This document shows positions 15,701 to 23,425 of a stretch of 31,476 bases of DNA, piece by piece. Location of the stretch: assembly GCA_040755715.1 (NCBI GenBank), contig JBFLXN010000007.1, positions 1 to 31,476 on the forward strand, given 5' to 3'. The position numbers and the translations under genes are program-made. The DNA is from JBFLXN01 sp040755715 [NCBI: Candidatus Edwardsbacteria bacterium] (GTDB lineage: Bacteria; Edwardsbacteria; AC1; JBFLXN01). Position 1 is the stretch's first letter, and each line of letters starts with the position of its first letter. The notes beneath the pieces were generated by a model. It worked only from the letters and a program-made list of their open reading frames with translations, was not told the DNA's origin and did no database searches.

Positions 15701-15750
15701 TGTAACTTGAAACCTAAATTGAAAAAACTTTTTGAAAAGAAGAAGCAAAA

Positions 15751-17127
15751 ATGAAAAGAGGTTCTCTAATTGTGCTGGTAGCATTGAGTGCGACAATGCT
15801 ACTGCTAATCGGTTGCGGCAAGAAACAGCCAGTAGGAGTACAGCCTGCTCCTGAATCTCCTCAAACAACAAATCCATTTCAAAGGAGCACCGGAGTTCTC
15901 TCGGCTACATCAGACACATTTCTAATCTTTCAACCCAAGACCTATGTTCGGACTACTGGCGCACCAAATGTTTACACCGATTCCCTCTTCGGCGGTACCG
16001 AACCCACTTATATTTTCAAGATTCAAAATGGAGACCCTTCTGGCAACAACCGAGTTTCATCAGCAAGTATTTATCTCAACGATGTAGAAATTTTTACCGA
16101 GAATGAATTCAATCAACAAGTAGCTACGATTACCAAGACAATTCAACTGCCCAAAGATGACAATCAAATCCGGGTAAGATTGCGAGGTGCTCCTAATAGC
16201 TTCATTACACTCTCAGTAGAAGGAATATTTTGGCTTCCGATAAAAACTTTTCCTGTGGGGAAAGAAGAATATCTCAGCGACATCAGAACTGTCACCAAGA
16301 ATGTTGCCAGAATGCTGGGTCATCACTCAATAGTTGTGCCAAATCAGACACTTCAAGATTTAATGGCGGCTACTACGACACCTGACCAAAAGATTTCACT
16401 TTCGTCTTTTACCTCAGCGGTTGGGACGGCTGACCCTGAGATTGCTGCAATTGTCAACGAGACCCAGACAATTGTAGACAAATATGCTCAGTGGAACGAA
16501 AATTTGGTAATCTTCCATCCAAAAGAGTGCGCTCCACTGAATGACGCTGCTCCCTTGGTTCTTTACACACCCCTCTGTGAGGAATCAGAAGCTGTGATAG
16601 TTCAGGGCTACAATTCCAGTGGTGATGAGGTGAGCGTATTAGCAGTTTCACCTCCGGGTGAACCTGTCGTTATTCTCGATGTTCAACAAGGCTCACCTCA
16701 GTGGCCACCATCACCTCCGCCCCCAGAACCTTATTGGACTGTGCGTGTGAGACACTTTATTTTGTTGGATGACCACGAAACCTGGTTCGGTGGTCCCCCA
16801 GAAATCTATGTGAAGGTTTGGTATACAGATGGGAGTGCTGTGGACACATGGTTTGACTCAGGAGACCGTGATGTGAACGAGGAGAATGTGACATATCCTG
16901 AATATAAGGGCTGGAATTGGGGTTGGGGGATAGTAATTTCTAGTCGCAGAAATAAAAACGCTCACTGCGCAGTTGACGTTTGGGAAGAGGATGGCGGATT
17001 GACAGGTTCGGACGATTTTGTTGGTAGGGTGTCCTATCAGCAGGGTTATCCCGGTCAGTACTACTACTTGTATGGCTATACCAATGAAGGTGCTAAATTA
17101 GAGCTTTACCAAGCATGGGAACAGTAG
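15751..17127 (+). CDS. Lipoprotein with C2-like C-terminal region
   Basis: A 458-residue lipoprotein. The signal peptide ends in the lipobox LLIGC with Cys22 as the lipidated residue, followed by a Gly-Lys-Lys and Pro/Gln-rich linker. Residues about 50-150 look like a beta-sandwich (YIFKIQNG, RVRLRGAPNSFITLSVEG). The middle part is helical. After a Pro-rich hinge (PPSPPPPEPY) the last 130 residues resemble a C2-type beta-sandwich, with WTVRVRHF, PEIYVKVW, DVWEEDGG and SDDFVGRV, including acidic residues that could bind calcium. It is probably held in the outer membrane or periplasm. The family is not recognised. The Shine-Dalgarno is weak (AAGAAG). It is followed by the barrel-like protein gene. 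Confidence 0.75.
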   Translation: MKRGSLIVLVALSATMLLLIGCGKKQPVGVQPAPESPQTTNPFQRSTGVLSATSDTFLIFQPKTYVRTTGAPNVYTDSLFGGTEPTYIFKIQNGDPSGNNRVSSASIYLNDVEIFTENEFNQQVATITKTIQLPKDDNQIRVRLRGAPNSFITLSVEGIFWLPIKTFPVGKEEYLSDIRTVTKNVARMLGHHSIVVPNQTLQDLMAATTTPDQKISLSSFTSAVGTADPEIAAIVNETQTIVDKYAQWNENLVIFHPKECAPLNDAAPLVLYTPLCEESEAVIVQGYNSSGDEVSVLAVSPPGEPVVILDVQQGSPQWPPSPPPPEPYWTVRVRHFILLDDHETWFGGPPEIYVKVWYTDGSAVDTWFDSGDRDVNEENVTYPEYKGWNWGWGIVISSRRNKNAHCAVDVWEEDGGLTGSDDFVGRVSYQQGYPGQYYYLYGYTNEGAKLELYQAWEQ

Positions 17128-17136
17128 CGATTACTA

Positions 17137-17285
17137 CTTGGGGGCAGGGCGAAGGCAAACCTTTGTCTTGCTCCCCAAGAGAATACGATAAGCTGGGTTT
17201 TGCTCGGCTTCGTTTCCACTTGTAGGAACACACTAATCCCACATCATCAAAATAAGCGAGACAAGAATGTCCCACTTATGGGGAC
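17137..17285. repeat. Two hairpins between lipoprotein and barrel genes
   Basis: CTTGGGG (17137-17143) pairs with CCCCAAG (17173-17179) around a purine-rich loop 10 nt after the lipoprotein stop. A second small hairpin, GTCCC (17269-17273) with GGGAC (17281-17285), lies about 40 nt before the next start codon. Neither has a U-tract. The rest of this 198-nt gap shows nothing I can assign. Confidence 0.5.
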
Positions 17286-17325
17286 GTGTTCGTCCACAAA
17301 GGAAACCAATACGAGGAGGTTTGAG

Positions 17326-17997
17326 ATGTCTATTTTACATACAAAAAGATATTGGGTAGAAATCGCGGCGGTGATTTTTATTCTTCTTTGGTTAGGCAAT
17401 AACAAACCCTGCGCCTCAAGTCCATTAACCATAGGGGCTCATCAAGGGTTCAACGGCTATTCCAATCTAAATCCACAAAGTGGACGGCTAGTATATGGCG
17501 GAAGAATTCAATACCTATTAACTGACAAGATCTTCCTTACTGCGATGTTTGATTATTATCAAATCTTGCTTAATCCAAAAAGAGATTCTATTGGTCCCGG
17601 AGTTTACCTTTGTAGAGGAGGGGGAGGACGGGGAGATGAACTATCAGAAACAGCCCTGGGAATTAAGGTCAGCAGAGTTTTCTGGAAAGGTTGGAACTTC
17701 AAACTGACTACCAGTCTGGACATTTGCGAGACTGTGTCTAATGTTACTTACTCTGCCTGGCTTTATCCTGACACAATTCCTCCTTATCTTGAGATTGTAC
17801 ATCATTATGACAACACCTTATTGTTCACTACCCTCAGACCAAATCTGGGAATTGAGTATGACATTCCAAAGACAACCTTGCATACTGGTCTTGAACTACG
17901 ATTTACTCATCACTTTAATTACTGGAAGGAAGACTGGAAGAGCTACAACAATTATCCTTCCCTGGTTGGTTTCCTGACCTTTGACCTTTTGAAGTAG
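17326..17997 (+). CDS. Exported beta-barrel-like protein of unknown family
   Basis: The start is set at ATG 17326 because a strong Shine-Dalgarno (GAGGAGG) lies just upstream and a signal peptide begins immediately; the open frame extends further upstream from 17200 but lacks such a signal. The 223-residue product has a signal peptide (about 1-34, ending near CASS). Alternating amphipathic strands rich in Tyr and Gly follow (GGRIQYLLTDKIFLTAMFDYY, TLHTGLELRFTHHFNYW), ending in VGFLTFDLLK. The pattern fits a small outer-membrane barrel. It follows the lipoprotein gene and ends at a strong terminator, so the two may act together. Confidence 0.7.
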   Translation: MSILHTKRYWVEIAAVIFILLWLGNNKPCASSPLTIGAHQGFNGYSNLNPQSGRLVYGGRIQYLLTDKIFLTAMFDYYQILLNPKRDSIGPGVYLCRGGGGRGDELSETALGIKVSRVFWKGWNFKLTTSLDICETVSNVTYSAWLYPDTIPPYLEIVHHYDNTLLFTTLRPNLGIEYDIPKTTLHTGLELRFTHHFNYWKEDWKSYNNYPSLVGFLTFDLLK

Positions 17998-18030
17998 CGC
18001 TTCTGCCAGCACCGCAAAACTTTTTGTAAC

Positions 18031-18079
18031 AAAATTGCCCTTTGAACAAAAGTAAGAGTTTCAAAGGGCAATTTTTGTT
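18031..18079 (+). terminator. Strong intrinsic terminator
   Basis: AAAATTGCCCTTTGAA (18031-18046) pairs perfectly over 16 bp with TTCAAAGGGCAATTTT (18060-18075), loop 13 nt, followed by TTGTTTT. It ends the lipoprotein/barrel transcription unit. Confidence 0.92.
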
Positions 18080-18083
18080 TTGA

Positions 18084-18112
18084 TTGACAAAGAGAGGAAA
18101 AATGTGATAAAC
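18084..18112 (+). promoter_or_regulatory. Promoter immediately upstream of the lptD-like gene
   Basis: TTGACA at 18084-18089 is exact consensus. A weaker -10 (GATAAA at 18106-18111 or ATAAAC at 18107-18112) follows after 16-17 nt. Transcription would begin near 18118-18120, only about 10 nt before the ATG at 18129. No Shine-Dalgarno fits in that space. Confidence 0.65.
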
Positions 18113-18128
18113 TCATTTTCAATATAAA

Positions 18129-20390
18129 ATGAGAAGAGTAAATCCCTATACAAATTCTATATCCAAAGCACTTCTGCTAAAGGCAAATTTTGTTTTGCTT
18201 ATCCTTCCTTGTTTCTGGACTATTTCTGTCTTTTCATCGGTAGCACCACAATCTTTGGGACAAGAAGAGCCATCCCCTGACAGTCTCTTTGCCAAAGTTG
18301 ACACTACCGGAAAAATAGTTAGATATGAAGCTGACACGATGCAATATAAAGTGAAAGAGAATTTAATCTTTCTTTTGGGGAATGCCAAGGTCTATTATCG
18401 CTACCTTCGTCTGGAAGCTGATAGCATTGAATTCAATACTGAATCACAGCTCTTAAAGGCTACCGGCAATCCCAAACTTTGGGATAGAGATGAAAAAATC
18501 GAAGGGGATAAATTAATTTATAGCTTAAAAACTGAACGAGGAGCTATGCTAAACGGTAAGACCCAATTTGAAAAGGGATTTTATTGGGGCAAGTGTATTC
18601 GTAAAGTGGGAGAACGAGTTTTAAATGTAGACCGGGGAACCTTTACTACTTGTAACCACAATCCCCCGCATTATTATTTCTGGTCCTGGCGAATGAAGAT
18701 TTATCTTGATGATAAGGCAATCGCTGAACCAGTAGTCTTATGTATAGAGGGTATACCTATCTTAGCCGTGCCATTCTGGTTCTTTCCCATAAAAAAAGAG
18801 CGACATTCTGGATTTTTGATTCCCCGAGTTGGTCAAACAGAAAATGAAGGACGATATATTAAAAATATTGCTTACTATTTGGTTCTCGGTCCCTATGCGG
18901 ATGCTACTCTTTCCTATGATTATCTGGAAAAAATTGGCTGGGGAGGAGCGGTGGAGGGTAGATTTATTTATGGTTCTTTAATCTCAAGCCAATTGAATAC
19001 ATCTTATGTGGAAGAGAGTCGCAAAGGGCCTCTTCGGAAACGCTGGAGTCTGAGTGAAAATCATAGTCAAACTTTACCATTTAAAATTCAACTGCTCGGC
19101 AATGCTAATTTTATTTCTGACCAGACTTACTATCGTGAGTTTGGTGAACAGCGAATCCAGAGAATGGTCAATACACTGAATTCTAATCTCTCTTTGAGTC
19201 GCACTTGGTCTGGAATCAGTGCTTCCTGTCTGTTTAATCAGAACAGAAATTTACAGTCTTCAACTCGTCACGAGGACTTACCCCAGATTTGCTTTAGCCT
19301 TTTTACCCGACCGCTGTTAAGAATAATGTATGCCTCTTTTAATTCATTCTACATCAATTCCAGAGATATGACTCCAGGGCAAAAGGAAATCCATCAGGGA
19401 CTTGACCAACAGATATCAATTTCAAGCACACCAAAACTCTTTGGTTGGCTCTCTTTTTCTCCGCGTCTCGGACTTTATCAAACCTGGTATGACCGTGATA
19501 GACTGGGAAAGAAAAATGCCTTTCGTCATTTTTATGATTTCAGCTTTACTACCAGCACTAATTTTTATGGATATTTTGAAATCAATTGGGACAAACTAAA
19601 AACTCTCCGCCATATTGTTTCTCCTCAGGTTAGCTACAATTATGCACCTAAAATAGACCAAAGTAAATTCTATTCATTCGGAGGTATTAGAGAATTTGGA
19701 CAGCAAAAATCAATGAGTTTTTCTCTAAGCCAGAAACTTCAGGCAAAAGTAAAAAGCAAAAATAAGGAATTGAAATATGATTTAATGGCTTTGAATTCCT
19801 TTGTCAGTTATAATTTCTTACAAAGACAACCTCACCGTCTCTCTGAACTCAATTCACAATTAACACCTTTGCCAGGAAGTCGTCAGCTTCAGACAAGAAT
19901 TACAATGACACATAATCTTCCTAAGAAGAAACTCACCTATTATTCAATCACTACCACACTGAATATTTCTTCTCCTACTGAGACAAAAACGAAGGTGGAC
20001 CTGTCTGTTGAATCCCAACAAAGTCGGGAGGAGGCGAAAAGCACTACTGTTGATACCCTTGAAGAAACAGAAACACCAATGACTCTGCCTTGGAACTTGT
20101 ATTTGACACACAATTACTCTAAAAGTTCTGAACAACCAAAAGGAATCTCTTCATTTAATGCTCATTTACAATTCAATCTAACTAAAAATTGGCAAATTGA
20201 CTATTATCTTAATTACAATCTCGCCACAAAAAAAATTGTTTCTCAAGACTGGTCTGTTTATAGAGATTTACACTGCTGGGAGGCAAGATTCAGCCGACAA
20301 TCAACAGGTGAAAGATGGTGGTATGAATTCAGAATTAATATTAAGGCATTACCTGAAATCAAATATGAACGCAAAGGAAAGAGAGAATAA
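18129..20390 (+). CDS. lptD: LptD/OstA-like outer-membrane LPS assembly protein
   Basis: A 753-residue protein with an N-terminal signal sequence (core about 20-35) and an OstA/LptA-like beta-jellyroll (about 60-150, with ADTMQYKVKENLIFLLGNA and ADSIEFNTES). A long outer-membrane barrel region follows. The junction contains FTTCNHNPPHYYFW, a Cys-x-x-x-x-Pro-His form seen in LptD-like proteins of FCB bacteria; cysteines C156, C175 and C205 could form disulfides. LptD with LptE inserts lipopolysaccharide into the outer leaflet; no lptE is adjacent. The start codon has no Shine-Dalgarno and lies close to its promoter. Family membership is confident; LPS as the actual substrate is inferred. Confidence 0.87.
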   Translation: MRRVNPYTNSISKALLLKANFVLLILPCFWTISVFSSVAPQSLGQEEPSPDSLFAKVDTTGKIVRYEADTMQYKVKENLIFLLGNAKVYYRYLRLEADSIEFNTESQLLKATGNPKLWDRDEKIEGDKLIYSLKTERGAMLNGKTQFEKGFYWGKCIRKVGERVLNVDRGTFTTCNHNPPHYYFWSWRMKIYLDDKAIAEPVVLCIEGIPILAVPFWFFPIKKERHSGFLIPRVGQTENEGRYIKNIAYYLVLGPYADATLSYDYLEKIGWGGAVEGRFIYGSLISSQLNTSYVEESRKGPLRKRWSLSENHSQTLPFKIQLLGNANFISDQTYYREFGEQRIQRMVNTLNSNLSLSRTWSGISASCLFNQNRNLQSSTRHEDLPQICFSLFTRPLLRIMYASFNSFYINSRDMTPGQKEIHQGLDQQISISSTPKLFGWLSFSPRLGLYQTWYDRDRLGKKNAFRHFYDFSFTTSTNFYGYFEINWDKLKTLRHIVSPQVSYNYAPKIDQSKFYSFGGIREFGQQKSMSFSLSQKLQAKVKSKNKELKYDLMALNSFVSYNFLQRQPHRLSELNSQLTPLPGSRQLQTRITMTHNLPKKKLTYYSITTTLNISSPTETKTKVDLSVESQQSREEAKSTTVDTLEETETPMTLPWNLYLTHNYSKSSEQPKGISSFNAHLQFNLTKNWQIDYYLNYNLATKKIVSQDWSVYRDLHCWEARFSRQSTGERWWYEFRINIKALPEIKYERKGKRE

Positions 20391-20433
20391 ATGACCAATA
20401 GCCAATAGCAAACAGCAAATAGCCAATATACCA

Positions 20434-20463
20434 TTGACTTTTGTCTATAAATTGTGCTATCCT
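20434..20463 (+). promoter_or_regulatory. Promoter for dxr
   Basis: TTGACT at 20434-20439 and TATCCT at 20458-20463 with an 18-nt spacer. Transcription would start near 20470, giving a leader of about 105 nt that contains a long inverted repeat. Confidence 0.6.
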
Positions 20464-20469
20464 TTTATC

Positions 20470-20551
20470 AAATCCCAATACTACCAAATCCAAATAAATA
20501 CCAGAAAAACCACTATTTCCCATTTTGGTATTATTGGTAGTATTTGGATTT
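20470..20551. repeat. Imperfect inverted repeat in the dxr leader
   Basis: AAATCCCAATACTACC (20470-20485) matches GGTAGTATTTGGATTT (20536-20551) inverted at 15 of 16 positions. The right arm continues AGGATTTG, the same word as in the repeat at 9051-9060, which suggests one dispersed repeat family. Confidence 0.65.
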
Positions 20552-20575
20552 AGGATTTGTTGGTAGTAAGAGAAT

Positions 20576-21730
20576 ATGCCTAAAAAGGTTGCCATACTTG
20601 GTTCAACTGGCTCAATTGGCCAACAATGTTTAGATGTAATTAGAAGATTTCCTGAAGAGTTTGAAGTCTTCGGTTTATCAACTAACCAAAATCTCTTAAC
20701 CTTGAAACAGCAAATAAAAGAGTTTTCCCCAAAAATTGTTTGTGTCACAGATGAGAAATCCGCAAGAAAATTAAAAAGAGAATTATCCAAGCAAGAAATT
20801 CTTTATGGAATTGAAGGATTGTCTTTACTTTCTACCGCTTCGGAAGTAGATATAGTAGTGAATGCCTTAGTGGGCGCCGTTGGGTTAATACCCACCATTG
20901 AAGCTATTAAGGAGAAAAAAAGAGTTGCTCTGGCTAACAAAGAAACTTTGGTTTGTGCCGGCGAATTGGTGATGAATTTAGTAAAAAAATATAAAACAAC
21001 ACTTTTGCCAATTGATAGCGAACAGGTAGCCATTCATCAATGTCTGCATCAGTATCAAAATTATGAAATAAGGCGAATAATTCTCACTGCCTCAGGTGGA
21101 CCCTTTTACGGTTATAGTCACAAGCAACTGAGAAAAGTAACTCTAAAACAGACCTTAGCTCATCCCACCTGGCGAATGGGAGAAAAAATAACTATTGATT
21201 CAGCCACTTTAATGAACAAGGGATTTGAAGTTATTGAAACCCGTTGGCTCTTTGATGTTTCGCCTTCTCAAATAGAAATTGTCATTCACCCTCAATCAAT
21301 TGTTCACTCAATGGTAGAATTTGTAGATGGTTCAATCCTTGCCCAGCTTTCTTTACCCGATATGCGCCTGCCAATTCAATATGCCCTGACTTTCCCTGAA
21401 AGATTCCCCTCTCTTAGTTCTAAATGTGATTTAACAAAGGTTAAAAATCTTAGTTTTTTGCCGCCCGATTTTAACTCTTTTCCTGCCCCTCGCTTAGCTT
21501 ATCAAGCAATAGAACAAGGTGGAACAATACCAGTTGTATTAAATGCCGCTAACGAAATAGCTGTTAAGGCATTTCTAAAAGGTAAAATCTCATTGGGGGA
21601 AATTATTCCTTTAATAAGAAAAATAATAAAAAAACATTCTGTCAAAGTTCATCCCGAATTAGAAGAAATCATTCAAGCGGATAGCTGGGCCAGAAATGAG
21701 GCTAGGATGATAATTGGCACTGTAGTCTAA
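20576..21730 (+). CDS. dxr: 1-deoxy-D-xylulose 5-phosphate reductoisomerase
   Basis: A 384-residue, full-length Dxr (IspC), the NADPH-dependent enzyme that converts 1-deoxyxylulose 5-phosphate to methylerythritol 4-phosphate in isoprenoid synthesis. The NADPH fold begins GSTGSIGQQ (9-17). ALANKETLV, the metal-binding PIDSEQVAIHQ, the substrate-binding TASGGPF, and HPTWRMGEKITIDSATLMNKG with IHPQSIVHSMVEF are all present. This implies the MEP pathway. Only a weak Shine-Dalgarno (AAGAG) precedes the ATG. The stop is 3 nt before the next gene, so the propeller protein is probably co-transcribed. Confidence 0.98.
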   Translation: MPKKVAILGSTGSIGQQCLDVIRRFPEEFEVFGLSTNQNLLTLKQQIKEFSPKIVCVTDEKSARKLKRELSKQEILYGIEGLSLLSTASEVDIVVNALVGAVGLIPTIEAIKEKKRVALANKETLVCAGELVMNLVKKYKTTLLPIDSEQVAIHQCLHQYQNYEIRRIILTASGGPFYGYSHKQLRKVTLKQTLAHPTWRMGEKITIDSATLMNKGFEVIETRWLFDVSPSQIEIVIHPQSIVHSMVEFVDGSILAQLSLPDMRLPIQYALTFPERFPSLSSKCDLTKVKNLSFLPPDFNSFPAPRLAYQAIEQGGTIPVVLNAANEIAVKAFLKGKISLGEIIPLIRKIIKKHSVKVHPELEEIIQADSWARNEARMIIGTVV

Positions 21731-21733
21731 AAA

Positions 21734-23296
21734 ATGAAACTACCTCTATCTCTTATCTCTATTTCTATCCTCTCCCCCATTCTTTGTTTTGCTACCGCTT
21801 ATCAACCCGGGGATTGGGTTCTTTACGGCGGTTATCGCTACGTGACTTCATTAGCCCTGAATTGGCATTATCTCTATGTGACCACCACTAATGGAGTCAT
21901 TTGCTACGACCATATTCGTGATGAATGGTCGTTGTTATCTTCTCCTCCTTCAACAGCAATTGAGATAACCGCACCAGACCATTACTCAAACAATGTCTGG
22001 TTTGCTACTTCTGCCACACTTTTTCGTTATGAACCGACCTTTGAAAAATGGTTCTCTTTCCCCTCACCGTTTTCTAGACCAATTGATTCTCTGGCAATAG
22101 GACGATTTCATATTTGGATTGCCAGTGAAAACAAATTTGCCTGTTTTTTTAGAAGAACAAATGATAGATTCACTATTGTCTCTCAGGATTCGCTTCACTC
22201 TGAAGAAAATATGGTCTGGTTCAAAAGAAGAAAATTTTTCCTTTCAAAAATTCTCTATCGCTATGGTTTTCTTGCCCCTTATTTTTACTTAGATGAAAAT
22301 CTCCGTCGCTATCAGATTACGGCGGTGGTTGAAGACCCATTTAGCGCCGATGTTTGGGTAGGAACTAGTGGACTTGGGGTTTTTCGCTATAATCGCTACA
22401 CCTGGCAGAAAACACATCTCCCATTTGGTTTTACCTCTGAAAATATTCGGGCCATAGCCCAAGATGGCAAAAATCTCTGGTTTGGTGGTCAGGGAATTAC
22501 TTATTGGCAAAGGGAAGAAAAGAATTGGCAATATTTTGAATCACCTTATAGTTTAGGACTCCTCAGCGATAGAATAAAATCTATTTTGCCAATTAATCAT
22601 TTAATCTGGTTTGGCACTTCTTATGGACTTGCTAAATATGATTTAACTGAAAAGCGATTCACTACTTATACCATCTTTGACGGTCTAAATGACAATGATG
22701 TTTTTTGCCTGGCTTCTGAGAGAGCATATCTCTGGGTTGGGACAAAATTTGGTCTTTGCCAGTTAGATTTATATACAAACAATATCGCTAAAATCAAAGA
22801 TAGACTTCTGAATGATTTTACTATTTATGATATTGGGGTTGATACTTTCTTTGTTTGGGTAACTACACCCAGAGGTGTATTCCAACTTAACAAAGAGAAA
22901 AACCAGTGGTCTTGTTTCAATCATCCTGAAGGTTGGCTAAGTTTTGAGGTGCAAAAAATTCTTCTTGATGAAGAAAAGATTTGGTTTGGACTTAAAGGAT
23001 TAATCATTTGTTATCATCGGCAGACGCAAACCTGGGAGCGACTCCCTGCTCCGTCCTTTATTCCTCAAAGTGATATTTTAGCTTTAGCCGCTGATGAAAG
23101 AAACCTCTGGATTGGCACAAATAGCGGGGTAGTGCGATTCAACAAGCGATTGCAAAATTGGAAAATTTATACCACTATTGACGGTCTGCCTGATAATGTG
23201 GTTCAGGCAATCCTAATTGATGGTGATTATGTCTGGTTTGGCACAAAAAAAGGGGCAGTCCGATTTTACTGGAACAGCCCCTTCAGAGCTGAATGA
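21734..23296 (+). CDS. Exported beta-propeller (Reg_prop-type) protein
   Basis: A 520-residue protein with a signal peptide (about 1-22) followed by at least eight Reg_prop-like blades. Each ends in a variant of (L/V/I)W(F/V/I)GT..G(V/L)..(F/Y): VWVGTSGLGVFRY, LWFGGQGITYW, IWFGTSYGLAKYD, LWVGTKFGLCQLD, IWFGLKGLIICY, LWIGTNSGVVRFN and VWFGTKKGAVRFY. These blades build the sensor half of hybrid two-component proteins. Here no histidine kinase or membrane span follows, so it is a free-standing exported propeller. It lies 3 nt after dxr, although no functional link to isoprenoid synthesis is obvious. Ligand unknown. Confidence 0.88.
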   Translation: MKLPLSLISISILSPILCFATAYQPGDWVLYGGYRYVTSLALNWHYLYVTTTNGVICYDHIRDEWSLLSSPPSTAIEITAPDHYSNNVWFATSATLFRYEPTFEKWFSFPSPFSRPIDSLAIGRFHIWIASENKFACFFRRTNDRFTIVSQDSLHSEENMVWFKRRKFFLSKILYRYGFLAPYFYLDENLRRYQITAVVEDPFSADVWVGTSGLGVFRYNRYTWQKTHLPFGFTSENIRAIAQDGKNLWFGGQGITYWQREEKNWQYFESPYSLGLLSDRIKSILPINHLIWFGTSYGLAKYDLTEKRFTTYTIFDGLNDNDVFCLASERAYLWVGTKFGLCQLDLYTNNIAKIKDRLLNDFTIYDIGVDTFFVWVTTPRGVFQLNKEKNQWSCFNHPEGWLSFEVQKILLDEEKIWFGLKGLIICYHRQTQTWERLPAPSFIPQSDILALAADERNLWIGTNSGVVRFNKRLQNWKIYTTIDGLPDNVVQAILIDGDYVWFGTKKGAVRFYWNSPFRAE

Positions 23297-23328
23297 CATT
23301 TTAGAGTATCGGAAATTCAATAATTTTT

Positions 23329-23387
23329 TTAACCACGGATTAAACGGATTATTTGAAAAGGTAATAATGAATTTTCTCCGTGGTTAA
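23329..23387. repeat. Inverted repeat with ACGGATTA words
   Basis: TTAACCACGGA (23329-23339) and TCCGTGGTTAA (23377-23387) form an 11-bp perfect stem. The left arm runs into repeated ACGGATTA words typical of degenerate dispersed repeats. It lies between the propeller gene and the cyclase gene. With no U-tract, a terminator role is possible but unproven. Confidence 0.65.
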
Positions 23388-23425
23388 ATCAACACCCTCA
23401 GTTGACGAAATGAAAAGGAGGACCT

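Noticed and set aside
17200-17325. Upstream extension of the barrel-like protein frame
   Set aside because: The ATG at 17326 has a strong GAGGAGG site and begins a signal peptide; the extension has neither and runs over a hairpin.
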